The notes below the pieces were generated by a model. It saw only the letters and a program-made list of their open reading frames with translations, was not told the origin of the DNA and did no database searches. This document shows, piece after piece, positions 5,316-6,424 of a stretch of 6,424 nucleotides of DNA. Numbering within the stretch: position 1 is the first letter of the stretch; each line of letters opens with the position of its first letter. Position numbers and translations under genes: made by a program. Origin of the DNA: Thermotogae bacterium (GTDB lineage: Bacteria > Thermotogota > Thermotogae > Thermotogales > DSM-5069); the NCBI GenBank assembly GCA_003641785.1, contig QNAO01000055.1, positions 1-6,424 of the forward strand, read 5' to 3'.

Positions 5316-5735
5316 TTATTCGTTCTGAAAAACATAGACTTTGAAAAGCTTGCAGAAGAAATAAACGCACAGATGGAAGAGCAGTTTCGCTATGAAAGCG
5401 CAGAGCAAAGTTACCTTCTGGAAAAAAGAACCAAACTCCAGGAAGAACTTGACAGAATAATCGACGCAATAAAAGCCGGTGGACACATAAAAACACTGAC
5501 GGAAGAAGCTATAAAAATAGAACGCCAGATAGATGAAATCAACATAAAGCTCTCAAAGCACAAAAAAGAGATTAAAAAAGTAACTCCACAGTAGCTTAAA
5601 GAAAAATGGCAGAAAATAAAAGCCGCTCTGCTTGACTCTGACCCCCTTGCCAAAAAAGAAGTAATCCACCAGCTAATAGATCACGTAATACTCTACAAAG
5701 ATGGATTTATAGAGGTAGCAGTGAAGAAGTTGTGA
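5316..5735 (+). pseudogene. 3' remnant of a second serine recombinase, with amber codon
   Basis: The frame from 5316 encodes a recombinase C-terminal coiled coil (E-E-L-D-R-I-I-D-A-I-K-A-G-G-H-I, then E-R-Q-I-D-E-I-N), stopped by TAG 5592-5594. The same frame continues behind the stop as L-K-E-K-W-Q-K-I-K-A-A-L-L-D-S-D and ends with the typical tail L-I-D-H-V-I-L-Y-K-D-G-F-I-E-V-A-V to TGA 5733-5735. Catalytic, recombinase and zinc domains are missing. Its tail is related to that of the intact integrase (L-x-S-D, V-x-L/V-Y-K-G/D-G-Y/F-I-E-V) but clearly diverged, so it is no duplicate. It looks like an older integrase whose 5' part was removed or displaced. The ATG at 5373 has no good ribosome site. 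Confidence 0.75.
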
Positions 5736-5840
5736 GGAGTCAGGGAAGGTTGTGGTATGACTAAACTACTCTTTATGTTTGCTTAAATCATGAAAGACGA
5801 CTTATACTAAATTACTATCATAAATTAATTTCCTAATTGA

Positions 5841-5856
5841 GATTACTCAGATTACT
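5841..5856 (+). repeat. direct repeat GATTACT beside the IS end
   Basis: GATTACT occurs at 5841-5847 and 5850-5856, just outside the inferred IS boundary. The interval 5736-5870 otherwise shows no gene. Confidence 0.25.
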
Positions 5857-5869
5857 TTTATTGTAGGTA

Positions 5870-5886
5870 GGGTGTCTCAAAAATCA
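5870..5886 (-). mobile_element. probable terminal end of the insertion sequence
   Basis: The transposase frame ends at 5883, and just outside it GGGTGTCTCAAAAATCAG (from 5870) has the look of an IS terminal repeat (G-G-G-T-G-T-C-T-C). The matching opposite end lies outside the window, so the boundary is approximate. Confidence 0.35.
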
Positions 5887-6424
5887 GTAACAACCAACAA
5901 TATCAGCGACCTTTCTGTGAGGGCGATTGTTCAAGACATTGAACATAACACAGAGGTTGTATGCCAAAATGGCCAAACCCAATATAGCATCATAATTCCT
6001 GTTTCTCACATATCATATGTATTCCAGATCGAAATACTCTTGTAGAATGTTAATCGTTCTCTCAATCTCCCAACGCTTTTTATACTTCTCAGCATATATT
6101 TGCCTCAATTGAATGCTCAGCCAACGAGCCTGACTCTGCTTTTTTAGTGATATACCTTTCCTTTTGTTTGTATCTATCACTGGTATCATGCTACTACGAT
6201 CGAATATATAACGGTATACCTGTTGTGAATCATACGCGCTGTCTGCGAGAAAATACCCATATGTACCTTTCTTCCGTATTCCCAGCCTTTTGTTGTCTTT
6301 GTCCAACTGGACTGAGGGTCTTTGTATTTGCCTCTCTACCTTGTTTGTTAACGAAGTTAGAAGGCAAAAGCTTGTCTAACTGCTCAATAATCTTTACAAT
6401 ATCGTTTTTTGTAAGTACTTGTGG
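5883..6424 (-). pseudogene. IS4-like DDE transposase, degenerate and cut by the window edge
   Basis: On the minus strand, 6306-6016 reads through K-G-T-Y-G-Y-F-L-A-D-S-A-Y-D-S (second catalytic Asp region), then P-V-I-D-T-N-K-R-K-G and Y-K-K-R-W-E-I-E-R-T-I-N-I-L, which fits the IS4 signature Y-x2-R-x3-E. TGA at 6015-6013 interrupts L-E-Y-I-(stop)-Y-V-R-N-R-N-Y-D-A, and the same frame continues to TGA 5885-5883; a Trp codon (TGG) was probably lost. Upstream, 6424-6315 is in another frame and encodes a helical L-T-K-N-D-I-V-K-I-I-E-Q-L-D-K-L-L-P segment. Only about 60 codons separate it from the Asp motif, less than family members need for the first catalytic Asp, so an internal deletion is likely. 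The element should be inactive. Confidence 0.75.

Noticed and set aside
5188..5496. Minus-strand open frame over the terminator and recombinase remnant
   Set aside because: It runs through the terminator hairpin and low-complexity repeats and is antisense to a clear recombinase tail.
5592..5594. Amber readthrough or stop-codon recoding in the recombinase remnant, and TGA-as-Trp in the transposase
   Set aside because: TGA and TAG act as normal stops for other genes here, and both genes lack essential domains, so simple decay explains the codons.
5738..5768. Inverted repeat AGTCA/TGACT after the recombinase remnant as a terminator
   Set aside because: It is only 5 bp with a long loop and no T tract.
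1..6424. CRISPR array or tRNA genes
   Set aside because: No regularly spaced repeats and no cloverleaf pattern were seen on either strand.

Overview
The window is AT-rich DNA with strong purine-rich Shine-Dalgarno sites (AAGGGGGTG, AAAGGAG, GGAGGT, AGGGAGGGG) before most genes. It has a clostridial-type large serine recombinase and a LexA/S24-type repressor tail. This fits a low-GC Firmicute, perhaps a clostridial relative, with a Thermotogae-like host also possible. The species cannot be fixed from the sequence. The region reads as an accessory island: a repressor tail, small orphan genes, a toxin-antitoxin-type operon, an integrase, an older integrase remnant and a decayed insertion sequence.

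Left part (1-2184). The window opens inside a LexA/S24-like repressor whose first visible codon aligns with the catalytic lysine. Next is a membrane-anchored orphan protein (178-816). A short leader ORF (854-1030) follows, whose 3' half is a strong hairpin/terminator-like structure. It overlaps a NYN/LabA-type nuclease gene (1030-1607) that is split by a -1 frame change at a short A run. Then comes a FliL-like membrane protein (1672-2184) whose membrane-anchor start lies in another frame with its own good ribosome site (1647).

Centre (2196-3641). This is the most interesting part. A RelE/HigB-like toxin, an excisionase/MerR-type helix-turn-helix protein with a long C-terminal tail, and a SecB-like chaperone are packed in that order. 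This is the gene order of tripartite toxin-antitoxin-chaperone (TAC) modules such as M. tuberculosis HigB1-HigA1-Rv1957. The antitoxin DNA-binding fold appears different from that example. The operon is preceded by a 16-bp perfect palindrome and a tandem direct repeat that could be its operator.

Right part (3662-6424). A complete large serine recombinase starts 20 bases after the chaperone gene and is followed by a structured stretch and a strong intrinsic terminator (5196-5230). Beyond it lies the 3' remnant of a second, different serine recombinase with an internal amber codon (5316-5735), suggesting successive integrations at one place. The window ends in an IS4-like transposase on the minus strand (5883-6424), damaged by a nonsense codon, a frame change and probably an internal deletion.

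Proposed logic: the recombinase moves or fixes the island, the S24 repressor may control it, and the TAC module may stabilise it by addiction. These links are inferred from gene order.
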